This document shows positions 16,776 through 25,331 of a DNA stretch of 64,000 nucleotides, in pieces. The DNA is from Anaerolineales bacterium. GTDB taxonomy: Bacteria; Chloroflexota; Anaerolineae; Anaerolineales; Villigracilaceae. The translations under genes and the position numbers were made by a program. The stretch's first letter is position 1. Every line of letters begins with the position of its first letter. The DNA is taken from NCBI GenBank assembly GCA_015075725.1, contig JABTTV010000001.1, forward strand, positions 4,207,223-4,271,222, in the 5' to 3' direction. The notes below the pieces were generated by a model. That model made no database searches. It saw only the letters and a program-made list of their open reading frames with translations, and was not told the origin of the DNA.

Positions 16776-18032
16776 TTATTCGTAACGCAAAGCTTCGACG
16801 GGTTCGAGGTTGGCGGCGCGGCTGGCGGGATAGATGCCGAAGAACAAACCGATCGCTGCTGAAAAACCGGTGGAGAGGAGAACCGCATCCCACCCGACGA
16901 TGGGAATGAAGTTGTTGCCCGTCGCGGTGGCGACCTGCTCGACAATGCGCGCGATGACCCAGCCGAAGATGATGCCGATGATCCCGCCGATGAGACTCAA
17001 GAGGGAGGATTCGGTGAGGAACTGCAAAAGGATATCGCGCTTGCGCGCGCCGAGGGCTTTGCGCAAGCCGATCTCCTTGGTCCGTTCCGTGACCGATACC
17101 AGCATGATATTCATGATGCCGATGCCGCCAACCAACAGCGAAATACCAGCAATGCCGCCGAGAAAGATGGTAAGCACGCCGGTGATCTGACTGAAGATGC
17201 TGAGAAAATCCTGCTGGGTGAAGACGGTGAAATCATCCAAGCCGACCGGGGTGCGGTGCCGCTGACGGATGATCGAGGAAATCTCCTCCACTGCCTGCGG
17301 AACGGCTTCTGCCGAGACCGCCTGAACGAAGATGACATCCACCTGGTCGCGCGCGCTCCGTTTGATGAGGCGGGCTTGCGCTGTGGTGAATGGGATGTAC
17401 GCGCTGTTATCTTCACTGCCGAACGCGCCGCCGCCGCGCGCCACCAAAACGCCGATGATGCGGAAAGGCTGACCTTCGATTCGGATGACTTCGCCGGTCA
17501 CGCCGTCTGCATGACCGAAAAGAGCCGTGGCGGTTTCCGGTCCAAGAACCACAACTGACATGCGCCCGAGGATGTGTTCTTGATTGACGAATTCCCCTTC
17601 CGCCATTTCCAGGTTGCGGACTTGATAGTATTCCGGCGTGACGCCTGTGATCTGGGTGGTGGTCTTCTCGCTCGAAAATGTCAAAATAACACTGCCCTGT
17701 ATGGCAGGCGCAACCATTTCGACAGATGGGGCTGCAAATTGATCGAGCAAGGCGCTGGCATCTCCGAGCGTGAGTGGGCGATCATTGTTCCCACTCCGCG
17801 CGCCGGAACCGGGAGGTCCTTCATCGTTCGGAGCTCCGGTAAAAACAAATAACAAATTCGTACCGATACTCGAGATCGAACCCGTGATGGACGCCTGCGC
17901 GCCATTGCCCACCGCCAGCATGGCAATGACCGCAGCAACACCGATGACAATACCCAATACGGTGAGACCGGAACGCATCTTGTTGCCGTTCAGGCTTTCG
18001 AGCGCTTCGATAATGGCTTGCGTAAAACTCAT
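16776..18032 (-). CDS. MacB/FtsX-type ABC transporter permease
   Basis: 418 residues. Helix 1 is flanked by KMRSGLTVLGIVIGVAAVIA (in parts: RSGLTVLGIVIGVAAVIAML), then a large outer MacB-core domain (about 50-280) and three C-terminal helices with SVTERTKEIGLRKALGA, the coupling-helix signature of FtsX/MacB permeases, at about 310-326. The start overlaps the ATPase stop by 4 nt (ATGA). It works with the ATPase and adaptor genes just upstream to export peptides, lipids or drugs. Confidence 0.92.
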   Translation of the reverse strand: MSFTQAIIEALESLNGNKMRSGLTVLGIVIGVAAVIAMLAVGNGAQASITGSISSIGTNLLFVFTGAPNDEGPPGSGARSGNNDRPLTLGDASALLDQFAAPSVEMVAPAIQGSVILTFSSEKTTTQITGVTPEYYQVRNLEMAEGEFVNQEHILGRMSVVVLGPETATALFGHADGVTGEVIRIEGQPFRIIGVLVARGGGAFGSEDNSAYIPFTTAQARLIKRSARDQVDVIFVQAVSAEAVPQAVEEISSIIRQRHRTPVGLDDFTVFTQQDFLSIFSQITGVLTIFLGGIAGISLLVGGIGIMNIMLVSVTERTKEIGLRKALGARKRDILLQFLTESSLLSLIGGIIGIIFGWVIARIVEQVATATGNNFIPIVGWDAVLLSTGFSAAIGLFFGIYPASRAANLEPVEALRYE

Positions 18033-18742
18033 GCCGCCGCTCCATTCCCCTTTTCGATGGTGTCCAACTCTCCATCTTTCAAGCGGATGATGCGCTCCGC
18101 CTGCTCGGCGATCTTTTGATCGTGCGTGACGATGACCAGCGTCGTCCCGAGATCTTTATTCAAAGAAAGAAGAAGATTCATGATCTCTTTGCCTACTTTT
18201 GAATCGAGGTTGCCGGTTGGTTCGTCCGCCATGATGATGGCCGGGTTATTCACCAATGCCCGCGCAACCGCCACGCGCTGCTGCTGCCCGCCGGATAGTT
18301 CGTATGGACGATGGGTCATACGGTCTGCCAAGCCGACCGCTTCGAGCGCCTTCTGCGCGCGTTCGCGGCGTCCCTGAGACAGACCGGCATAACGCAAAGG
18401 AAGTTCGACATTCCCCAACGCGGTGAGACGCGATAACAGATTGAAACTTTGAAATACGAATCCGATCTTTCGGTTGCGCACGCTTGCGAGTTGATCGTCG
18501 TTCATCTGCGCGACGGATTCGCTGTCAAGGATGTATTCACCGGAGGTCGGACGATCGAGACAACCAAGCGTGTTCATCATGGTGGATTTGCCGGAGCCGC
18601 TGGGTCCCATGATCGCAACGACCTCCCCGCGAGTCACATTGAAGGAAACATCGCGCAAGGCTTGCACTTCGATCTCGCCCATGATGTAGGTCTTTGTCAA
18701 GCCGCGCGCTTCGATGACCCAGTCCATGCTAGTCTCCGCCAA
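18029..18742 (-). CDS. MacB/LolD-type ABC transporter ATPase
   Basis: 237 residues, cytoplasmic. Walker A GPSGSGKST (about 46-54), Q-loop VFQSFNLL, signature LSGGQQQRVA, Walker B NPAIIMADEPTGNLD and switch His in VTHD. This group pairs with a separate FtsX-like permease, which is the next gene (4-nt overlap). It in turn overlaps the adaptor gene by 14 nt, so the three are translationally coupled. Confidence 0.95.
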   Translation of the reverse strand: MAETSMDWVIEARGLTKTYIMGEIEVQALRDVSFNVTRGEVVAIMGPSGSGKSTMMNTLGCLDRPTSGEYILDSESVAQMNDDQLASVRNRKIGFVFQSFNLLSRLTALGNVELPLRYAGLSQGRRERAQKALEAVGLADRMTHRPYELSGGQQQRVAVARALVNNPAIIMADEPTGNLDSKVGKEIMNLLLSLNKDLGTTLVIVTHDQKIAEQAERIIRLKDGELDTIEKGNGAAA

Positions 18743-19991
18743 AAGGTCCGCCGCTGAATGTGGGCGGGTTGAGAACGATCAAGTCGCCCTCCTTCAGATC
18801 GCCCTGGATCAATACGCTCATCGTGTCGGAGGATGCGCCGAGCGTGATCTTGATTGGTTGAGGGATTCCATCCTGAAGGACATATACGACCCGTTCCCCA
18901 TCCACCAATCGGACGGCGCGGTTCGGGATCAGCAACGCATCTTTTACCTCTTCGACGATGACGCTCACCGCCGCGGTCATCCCCGGCTTGACCTGTTCAT
19001 CCGCGTCGGTCAATTCCACGGTGACGGTGAAACTCACGACGCCGCCGACCGTATCGCCAGCCTGGCCCGCTTCCATGACTTTGCCATGATATACCTTGTT
19101 CAAGACGGCATCGAAGGCAAGAGTTGCATCCTGGCCGATGGCGACACTATTGATATCCACTTCGGAGACTTGCACATCCACGAGCAGACTCGAAAGATCA
19201 TCCACTCGGAATCCAACAGTTCCCGGTGAGACCTGGTCTCCAACCTTGGGGCTTGCCTGAGTCACCGTGCCATCGAAAGGCGCGATCAGCCTGGCAAGAT
19301 TCAAAGTCGCCTCGGCTGCTGCGACACGGGCGCGAGCCGCCTGTACCGCATCGGATTCCTCGCCCTTCATCAAGCGCTCGAGTTCGCGCCGGGCATCTTC
19401 AAGTTTAGCCTCGGCAAGGGCAAGGTCGCGGTCGGCTTCGGCTATGGTCTCGGGGCTGGCAAAACCTCTGTATTCCTTTATCTTCAAATCGCCAAACTGG
19501 TCGTAATACACTTCCTTGATATCGATCTTCCCGTTGAGTTCCATGCGCCAGTTGTAGGCTTTCTCGTAGGCTTCCTCCGCTTTTTCAACAGCCTTTTGCG
19601 CTTCGATCAATGCGGTATCCGACTCGAGCAGGTCTTCGAGCGCCTGCCGGGCATTGATCAGGTCTGCCTCGGCGAGGATGATCGACTGACTGAGCGAGGC
19701 CTTGTCGAGTTCGGCAAGAACCTCCCCACTGGCGACCGTATCGCCGATAGCCACGTTTACGGCTCCGATGATTCCATTCGTCTGCCAATTGAGGACGGCC
19801 GTCCGGTTTGCGCGGACGCTGCCCGTCGCGCCGACGGATGCGGCAAGGTCGCCATACTCCAAGGGAATGGTCTCGAAGACCGCCTGTTCAGGCTGGCGCG
19901 CCATCGAAAACAGGACAACCAACAGAATAACGGCGACCACGCCGATGACGATCCATGCGCGGCGCGATATTTTCGCAAGGAATTTACGCAT
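18729..19991 (-). CDS. HlyD/MacA-type efflux adaptor
   Basis: 420 residues from the ATG at 19991 (GGAGG 9 nt upstream; a longer version begins before this SD). One N-terminal anchor helix (AWIVIGVVAVILLVVLFSMA), a lipoyl/barrel-sandwich half VNVAIGDTVASGEVLAELD, a long helical hairpin (about 110-240, rich in Ala/Glu), the second lipoyl half LIAPFDGTVTQASPKVGDQV and beta-barrel/MP domains to the end. In an organism presumed to have one cell membrane it would reach outward from the permease. First gene of the adaptor-ATPase-permease-lipoprotein operon. Confidence 0.92.
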   Translation of the reverse strand: MRKFLAKISRRAWIVIGVVAVILLVVLFSMARQPEQAVFETIPLEYGDLAASVGATGSVRANRTAVLNWQTNGIIGAVNVAIGDTVASGEVLAELDKASLSQSIILAEADLINARQALEDLLESDTALIEAQKAVEKAEEAYEKAYNWRMELNGKIDIKEVYYDQFGDLKIKEYRGFASPETIAEADRDLALAEAKLEDARRELERLMKGEESDAVQAARARVAAAEATLNLARLIAPFDGTVTQASPKVGDQVSPGTVGFRVDDLSSLLVDVQVSEVDINSVAIGQDATLAFDAVLNKVYHGKVMEAGQAGDTVGGVVSFTVTVELTDADEQVKPGMTAAVSVIVEEVKDALLIPNRAVRLVDGERVVYVLQDGIPQPIKITLGASSDTMSVLIQGDLKEGDLIVLNPPTFSGGPFGGD

Positions 19992-20251
19992 TATTGAAAA
20001 CCTCCGATGAAACCATGACGGGTATATCACACTATATACGAAATGATGTGGATAAAATGTGCAGATTCGAGCCAGACAATTCTAATTCAAGGGGAAGATA
20101 TTTATTACGACACAGGCGTCGCATTAAGAAATATCTAATAAAGTCATGACGATTGTCTTTTTGTTTTGTGACATTTACGTCTTTGTATCTCCGAATTGAT
20201 TGGGTATCATCCAATTATCTTACTTGTGTTTATATTTAAATTGGAGGAAGA
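19992..20251. other. Divergent intergenic region, adaptor/GltD-like
   Basis: 260 nt, AT-rich. Two small dyads are seen: AGATATTT near 20096 with AAATATCT near 20131, and ATTGG (20199-20203) with CCAAT (20211-20215). A GTGACATTTACGTC stretch near 20169 resembles the CRP-like sites elsewhere only on its left half. The plus-strand gene has a GGAGGAAG ribosome site. Confidence 0.4.
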
Positions 20252-21694
20252 ATGCAGGCTGTCCCAAGCGAATTCTTAGCCATCGACCGCAGAGAACGGG
20301 CAAACCGTCCTTTTTTCGATCTGGATCTTCGCCCGGCGGATGTACGCACCTGTGATTTCGAAGATGTAGTGATCGACTTCTCGCCAGAACGCGCCATGGT
20401 CGAAGCCGCGCGCTGCATCCATTGCCCGGATCCGGCTCCCTGCATGGTGGCATGCCCGACCTCGAACGATATCCCATCTGCGATGTGGCTGATCGAGCAG
20501 GGAAAGTTCGTGGAAGCGGCGGGCATTTACCATAAGACCAGTTCCCTGCCGGAAATCTGCGGGCGGGTGTGTCCGCATGAGGCGCTGTGCCAGGGCTCCT
20601 GTGTGCTGAACAAACATCAAACCCCGGTATTGTGCGGCGAACTCGAAGCCTTTACCGTTGACTACGAACGACGGACGCAGGGCTACATTATTCCATTGAC
20701 GATTCCCAGCGGAAGAAAAATTGCTATCGTGGGGGCAGGACCGGCGGGGTTGGGATGCGCGGATATCCTCCTGCAAAAAGGACATGAAGTCACGTTTTTC
20801 GAATCCAAACCGAAACCGGGCGGATTGCTTGTTTACGGCATCCCGAATTTCAAACTGCCGAAGGATGTGTGGCAGGAAAAATGGGAGGAGTTCGAACGCG
20901 CGGGAGCGAAGTTCGAGGGCAACACTTATATCGGAAAGGACAAGACCATCGACGATCTGTTCGCCGAGGGTTTCGATGCGGTCTTTGTCGGTGTCGGTTC
21001 GGAAGTGGATGCAAAAATGGAAGACACCCCGGGCACCGACCTCCCCGGAGTCTATGAAGCGACCGATTTCCTCATCCGCGGAAACATCCCCTTGGATCAG
21101 CTTCCTGAGTCGATGAGAAAGCCGTTGGAGATCGGCAAGCGGGTGGTGGTGATCGGCGGCGGTGATACAGCGTCTGATTGCCTGCGCACGGCATTGAGAC
21201 TCGAAGCCGACGAGGTGACCTGTTTGTACCGCCGAACGGAAAAGGAAATGCCTGGCGGCAAGAAAGACCGCCAGATGGCGAAGGACGAAGGAGCGAAATA
21301 CCGCTTCCTGACCCAGCCGGTTAAGTTCATCGCAGGACCGGACGGCAGACTCGCCGCTGTGGAATGCATCGAAATGGTGCTCGGCGAGCCCGATAAAAAA
21401 GGCCGCCGCAAGCCCGTGCCCGTGGAGGGCTCGAACTTCAGCGTTGCAGCGGATACCGCCATCCTTGCTCTCGGTTATTGGCCCGATCCGATCATCAGCA
21501 AAACGACTCCCGACCTTGAAACACACGATTGGGGATTGATCACGGTCAAGGACAAAGCCAAAGGGAGCACGAGCCGCGAAGGTGTGTTCTCCGGCGGCGA
21601 TTGTGTGACCGGACCGGATCTTGTTGTCACCGCGATGGTGGCGGGAAGAAAAGCCGGGCTGGCGATCGATGAGTATTTGAAAAGTAAAACTTAG
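20252..21694 (+). CDS. GltD-like NAD(P)-dependent oxidoreductase
   Basis: 480 residues, related to the small subunit of glutamate synthase. N-terminal Cys clusters for 4Fe-4S centres: CIHCPDPAPCMVACP (about 54-68) and CGRVCPHEALCQGSC (about 103-117). Then FAD-binding VGAGPAGLGCADIL (about 154-167), and a second Rossmann site VVIGGGDTASDCLRTA (about 289-304) for NADPH, ending with GVFSGGDCVTGP. No large glutamate synthase subunit is adjacent, so it may serve another partner such as a ferredoxin-linked dehydrogenase. A terminator follows. Confidence 0.85.
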   Translation: MQAVPSEFLAIDRRERANRPFFDLDLRPADVRTCDFEDVVIDFSPERAMVEAARCIHCPDPAPCMVACPTSNDIPSAMWLIEQGKFVEAAGIYHKTSSLPEICGRVCPHEALCQGSCVLNKHQTPVLCGELEAFTVDYERRTQGYIIPLTIPSGRKIAIVGAGPAGLGCADILLQKGHEVTFFESKPKPGGLLVYGIPNFKLPKDVWQEKWEEFERAGAKFEGNTYIGKDKTIDDLFAEGFDAVFVGVGSEVDAKMEDTPGTDLPGVYEATDFLIRGNIPLDQLPESMRKPLEIGKRVVVIGGGDTASDCLRTALRLEADEVTCLYRRTEKEMPGGKKDRQMAKDEGAKYRFLTQPVKFIAGPDGRLAAVECIEMVLGEPDKKGRRKPVPVEGSNFSVAADTAILALGYWPDPIISKTTPDLETHDWGLITVKDKAKGSTSREGVFSGGDCVTGPDLVVTAMVAGRKAGLAIDEYLKSKT

Positions 21695-21742
21695 TGAGGA
21701 CTTAAGTCGTCACTACGTTACCTGTTGAGGGCAGGTCGTTCG

Positions 21743-21778
21743 AACGGCAGGGACGGTTGTCTCTGCCGTTTGCGTTTT
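21743..21778 (+). terminator. Intrinsic terminator after the GltD-like gene
   Basis: 12-bp stem AACGGCAGGGAC (21743-21754) with GTCTCTGCCGTT (21759-21770), one G-U pair, tetraloop, then TGCGTTTT. Confidence 0.9.
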
Positions 21779-21879
21779 AATATTCACATTTTGAAATCCG
21801 AGCGTATAATTAGGCAATCATAGCCGCAATGATTGCGATCACCATATAATCCACGGCATAGCAATCTTTATATAACTTC

Positions 21880-22761
21880 ATGTACGGCGTACTTCACCGA
21901 CAGCTTTCCCCTGTTCCATCTGAGTATTTGGTTAATGCAAGGCAAGAATATTCACCGCAGTTAAAAAATATGGTTATTGGCGACCAAAATCAATATTCCA
22001 TGACTGAAAAAATTATTCCAAGACCTACGCCTGAAGAGGAAGAACTAGATAGAAAGCGCGACGAATTGGAGGCTCTAAAGTTGCAGCTCGCTCAGGAAGA
22101 ATTAAATCTCGCAACACTTGAAAACGAGTTAAATCTTTTTGAGGGGCAATACATCCGAACAATTGGAGTTCTACTGGCACAACTTGACGAAATTGAAGCA
22201 AAGATTGCCGAACAGTATGCACAGGAGAATCCCAATGATTCAGAAGCTCAAGCCCAAGCGGAGAAATTTCGGAAGCAAGCTAATGAAAGTGCAGCAGGAG
22301 CAACAGAAACAGAATCACAAATCCAATCTAAACACTTTAATCCCTCTGATGAAATCAAAGAGCTGTATCGCAAAGCTGCTAAATTGATGCATCCCGATCT
22401 AGGTATTGACGACGAAGACCGTGCTCGCCGGACAAAATTCATGGCTGAGGTTAACGCTGCCTATCGGTCCGGAGATATCGACCGGTTAAGAATGATCATT
22501 AATGAGTGGGAGAACAGCCCTGAAATGGTAATTGGGGATGGTACTGGTAATGAGTTGGTGCGAGTGATCCGAAGCATAGCAAAAATAAAAGAAAGAATAG
22601 AATCCATTAGATCCAAAGTTAATGAAATATTAACCAGCAAGATTTACATTCTCAAAACTAAATCCGATGATGCCCGCAAAAGAGGACGAGATATGCTTGC
22701 TGAAATGGCGGCAATCCTTAAAGAGAAAATCGAAGCCGCAAAGAAATCCATGACGGCTTGA
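21880..22761 (+). CDS. J-domain protein with coiled coil
   Basis: 293 residues. A long Glu/Leu-rich coiled coil spans about 48-110. A J-domain follows at about 155-215: EIKELYRKAAKLMHPDLG contains the HPD tripeptide that stimulates Hsp70 ATPase, and FMAEVNAAYRSGD is helix III/IV; the J-domain is internal rather than N-terminal. A second helical coil (about 225-290) closes the protein. The next gene begins 19 nt downstream and, read through one stop, encodes an Hsp70 substrate-binding domain, so a chaperone-type partnership is likely. The region is more AT-rich than its surroundings. No SD is obvious at the ATG; a TATAAT lies at 21805-21810. Confidence 0.8.
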   Translation: MYGVLHRQLSPVPSEYLVNARQEYSPQLKNMVIGDQNQYSMTEKIIPRPTPEEEELDRKRDELEALKLQLAQEELNLATLENELNLFEGQYIRTIGVLLAQLDEIEAKIAEQYAQENPNDSEAQAQAEKFRKQANESAAGATETESQIQSKHFNPSDEIKELYRKAAKLMHPDLGIDDEDRARRTKFMAEVNAAYRSGDIDRLRMIINEWENSPEMVIGDGTGNELVRVIRSIAKIKERIESIRSKVNEILTSKIYILKTKSDDARKRGRDMLAEMAAILKEKIEAAKKSMTA

Positions 22762-22780
22762 TCTATCAAGGTTCATTATA

Positions 22781-23785
22781 GTGAAGAAAGACGCCCCACC
22801 TAGCCCGAATGAGATAGTTATTGTTGGAGATAATCAACTTACATCGTATAGATCCAACTTGATTCAACGCGGCTTAAGGCTGCTAGATGATTTGCCAGTG
22901 ACGCAGTCATCAAACGAGATATCGCGAATTTCAACAAAACTTATTGTTGTTAATTCGTTTAGCAGCAGTAACGGAAATTCCATGATCACGGCAAATCTCG
23001 CGGCGCAATTTGCGCTGACTGGAGAGCGCGTCGGGGTTGTAGATACCGATATTCAGTCGCCGGGCATCCATGTGCTCTTCGGGTTGGATGAACACAAGAT
23101 GGGCAAGACCCTGAACGATTATTTGCATGGCAAGGCTACCATTCGCGAGGTTGGATATTCGGTTGGAGCGAATACCGTGGAAGGCGAAGGGCGGTCTCAA
23201 TTGGCGGGCAAGGAACTCTATTTATTTCCATCCAGCATCAAGGGCAAGGAGATCAGCCAATTATTGCGTGAAGGCGTGGATTTCAACAAGTTGAACGAGG
23301 GTCTGCAAACCGCCATGACTGAATTCGATCTCGATTATCTGTTCATTGATACGCATCCCGGATTGCATGAAATAACCCTTCTCACTATCGCAACCGCTGA
23401 TATTTTTCTCATTGTCCTTACTCCCGACCACATTGATCTTCAAAGGGCTCAGGCAACTATAGATATTACTCAATTTCTAGAAATACCAAAAATACAATTA
23501 TTGATTAACAAGGCGCATCCCAAATATGACCCGGAAAGTGTAAAGAGAGAGATTGCAGAAAGATTTAATCTTCCGGCGATGGGCGTCCTTCCCCTTTCAT
23601 TTGATTTATTTGAATACGCAGGCGGTTATTTGTTTTCGCTTCGTTATCCGGATCATGATTGGTCGATAAAGTTGCGTATGGCAGCAAGTAAAATTCTGAC
23701 AACTTCTCACAAAATAGGGAATATAAACACTTTGGATTATACGCCGTTAAATATTGGATATGAGCAAAGCGATGGACTCTTATAA
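22781..23785 (+). CDS. MinD/ParA-like protein with degenerate P-loop, entering an Hsp70 SBD
   Basis: 334 residues from a GTG. Residues about 50-305 follow the MinD/ParA fold: ERVGVVDTDIQSPGIHVLFG (in parts), DYLFIDTHPGLHE (Walker B, Asp190) and LLINKAHPKYD. The Walker A site, normally (K/R)GGxGKS, reads SFSSSNGNSMITANLA at about 59-74: the Gly pair and both lysines are gone, so normal ATP hydrolysis is doubtful. The last residues, LDYTPLNIGYEQSDGLL (318-334), match the entry of the Hsp70 substrate-binding domain; that domain continues in frame beyond the TAA at 23783-23785. Either a fusion gene with a nonsense mutation or a deletion junction between two genes. Confidence 0.75.
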   Translation: MKKDAPPSPNEIVIVGDNQLTSYRSNLIQRGLRLLDDLPVTQSSNEISRISTKLIVVNSFSSSNGNSMITANLAAQFALTGERVGVVDTDIQSPGIHVLFGLDEHKMGKTLNDYLHGKATIREVGYSVGANTVEGEGRSQLAGKELYLFPSSIKGKEISQLLREGVDFNKLNEGLQTAMTEFDLDYLFIDTHPGLHEITLLTIATADIFLIVLTPDHIDLQRAQATIDITQFLEIPKIQLLINKAHPKYDPESVKREIAERFNLPAMGVLPLSFDLFEYAGGYLFSLRYPDHDWSIKLRMAASKILTTSHKIGNINTLDYTPLNIGYEQSDGLL

Positions 23786-24121
23786 CCACTAATAAAGGTT
23801 GGTACGATTATCCCGTGTTCGATTGATCAGACCATCAACCTTGAAATTAATTCTGATGGACAATATATTTTGAGTTTGTTTCAAGGTCTTCGGTCGATCG
23901 CCGTTGAGAATCCAATTTTGGGCATTTTTCGGTTTTATGCTAATAAATCAAATAACGTCATCAAAAAGATAATGACCGTAAAAGCTCATTTCGCGATTGA
24001 TAAATACGGCATCTTTAGCATTACTGAAGCCGTTGATACCGAAAACAATGAGCCTTTAGAAGTAAAAATATCTCGGTCGGGTAGTAATTTTTCCCAAATC
24101 GATATTGACTTGCAAAAATGA
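23786..24121 (+). pseudogene. Hsp70 (DnaK) substrate-binding domain, continuation of the MinD-like frame
   Basis: 111 codons in the same frame as the preceding gene, separated from it only by a TAA. The reading PLIKVGTIIPCSIDQTINL aligns with the DnaK segment T-LI-NTTIPTK-S; LSLFQGLRSIAVENPILG matches VLQGER-A-DN-LG; and VKAHFAIDKYGIFSITEA matches the IEVTFDIDADGIL-VSA strand pair. No Hsp70 ATPase domain exists nearby. The first usable start inside is a TTG at 23870, which would give only the second half (83 residues). AT-rich like its surroundings. Confidence 0.7.
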
Positions 24122-24142
24122 GCTGAAAGTGGTCAGCAACTT

Positions 24143-24769
24143 ATGAGCAAAGAAATCAGTAAAATCATCCAAATCTATGAGCGATTGCTGGATTATTTCT
24201 ATTCTGGCACATTGTCGTTTGTAGTATTGAAGACTTTGCGTGAACAAATAGCGACTTCAAAGAACGGTGTTAATTCCCAATTCGTTATCGCTATCTATCT
24301 GTCAAGTTACAACACTATAGTGCTTGCCTTAGCTAATACAATGAAACCCCGCGATGATTCAATAAATCTTAATTACTTATTTAATTCCATACGCAGCTCG
24401 GAGAAAAGTTTAGGCGAAGAAATTCACAAAAACCTGACAGAGTTTTTGTCAGAATTCGAGTCGGCGTTGCAAGAAATTGACGCCCCTATTCAAGCGGCAT
24501 TAGTGATGCGTGATACAACGGTTGCGCATCTTGATAGGCGTCATATCAACAATCCAGCGGCTCTGACCATTGATCCGCCCGTGAAATGGGATGATCTTGA
24601 ACGTGCATATGACATTATTGGTAGTGGTCTTCTGAGAATAGGAAAGCTTCTCGGATTATCGCATATCGAAGATCATACAACATTGGCTAACTTTTTTCTG
24701 GCTAATCAAACAAGAATGGTATTCAATTTTCTTTCTCACCTCAATGAAAATTCTTCTCGAAATCAATGA
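24143..24769 (+). CDS. HEPN/AbiU2-like protein, candidate RNase
   Basis: 208 residues, all-helical. The segment ALVMRDTTVAHLDRRH (about 114-129) contains R-D-x4-A-H, the R-x4-6-H motif typical of HEPN nucleases and of the AbiU2 abortive-infection family, in the right place in a late helix. The first half (LLDYFYSGTLSFVVLKTLR; AIYLSSYNTIVLALANTM) fits the helical bundle. It starts 21 nt after the Hsp70-SBD frame and shares its AT-rich composition. A toxin or phage-defence role is an inference from motif and neighbourhood. Confidence 0.6.
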   Translation: MSKEISKIIQIYERLLDYFYSGTLSFVVLKTLREQIATSKNGVNSQFVIAIYLSSYNTIVLALANTMKPRDDSINLNYLFNSIRSSEKSLGEEIHKNLTEFLSEFESALQEIDAPIQAALVMRDTTVAHLDRRHINNPAALTIDPPVKWDDLERAYDIIGSGLLRIGKLLGLSHIEDHTTLANFFLANQTRMVFNFLSHLNENSSRNQ

Positions 24770-24819
24770 GCTTGTTTGATAAGAACTGCAAGCTAACATA
24801 CCGCTTATTGGAGGCTGGC

Positions 24820-25242
24820 ATGGCAAAGACCGAACTCAAAACGAAAGTGAACGACGCGAGCGTGACGAAATTCCTCAATAGCGTCGCCGACGAGCGGAAA
24901 CGGAAGGACTGCTTCGAGATCCTCAAGATGATGAAACAGGTCACGAAGAAGTAGCCGAAGATGTGGGGATCGAGCATTATCGGTTTCGGCAGTTATCACT
25001 ACAAGGGAAAAAGCGGGCGCGAAGGCAACTGGATGTTGACCGGTTTCTCGCCCCGCAAGCAAAACCTGACGCTGTACCTGATGGGTGGTTTCGAGACTCA
25101 CGCCTCCCTGCTGAAGAAAATCGGCAAGTTCACGACCAGCGTGGGGTGTTTGTACATCAAGCGGCTGGACGACGTGGACAAAAAGGTCTTGAAAGAATTG
25201 GTGGCGGCGTCCGTCAAGCGGATGAAACAACTCAGCAAATGA
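24820..25242 (+). pseudogene. DUF1801-type protein gene interrupted by in-frame TAG
   Basis: From the ATG at 24820 (GGAGG 5 nt upstream) the frame runs 44 codons (MAKTELKTKVNDASV ... MMKQVTKK) to TAG at 24952-24954 and then continues in frame PKMWGSSIIGFGSYHY ... ASVKRMKQLSK to 25242. The joined 140-residue product is a full-length DUF1801 domain, where KK-E-PKMWG would be expected, so the stop is probably a GAG to TAG change. The second half could restart at ATG 24961. Function of the family is unclear (YdhG/frataxin-like fold). Confidence 0.75.
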
Positions 25243-25331
25243 TGGGTAAAGCGCAGTGGCGATGGCTTGGCATCATATACCATTATGTAAAAAAACCGAA
25301 TCAATAAAATGATGCGATATAGAGACTCTAA

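Noticed and set aside
16775..16945. N-terminal extension of the SH3 lipoprotein
   Set aside because: It overlaps the permease gene and lacks a signal peptide; the inner ATG gives a perfect lipobox right at the start.
20276..21526. 416-codon frame on the minus strand opposite the GltD-like gene
   Set aside because: It is the antisense shadow of a strongly conserved oxidoreductase; its sequence shows no coherent domain.
13530..24954. Genome-wide amber recoding
   Set aside because: TAG ends several intact genes in the window at their expected C-termini, so it is a normal stop here.
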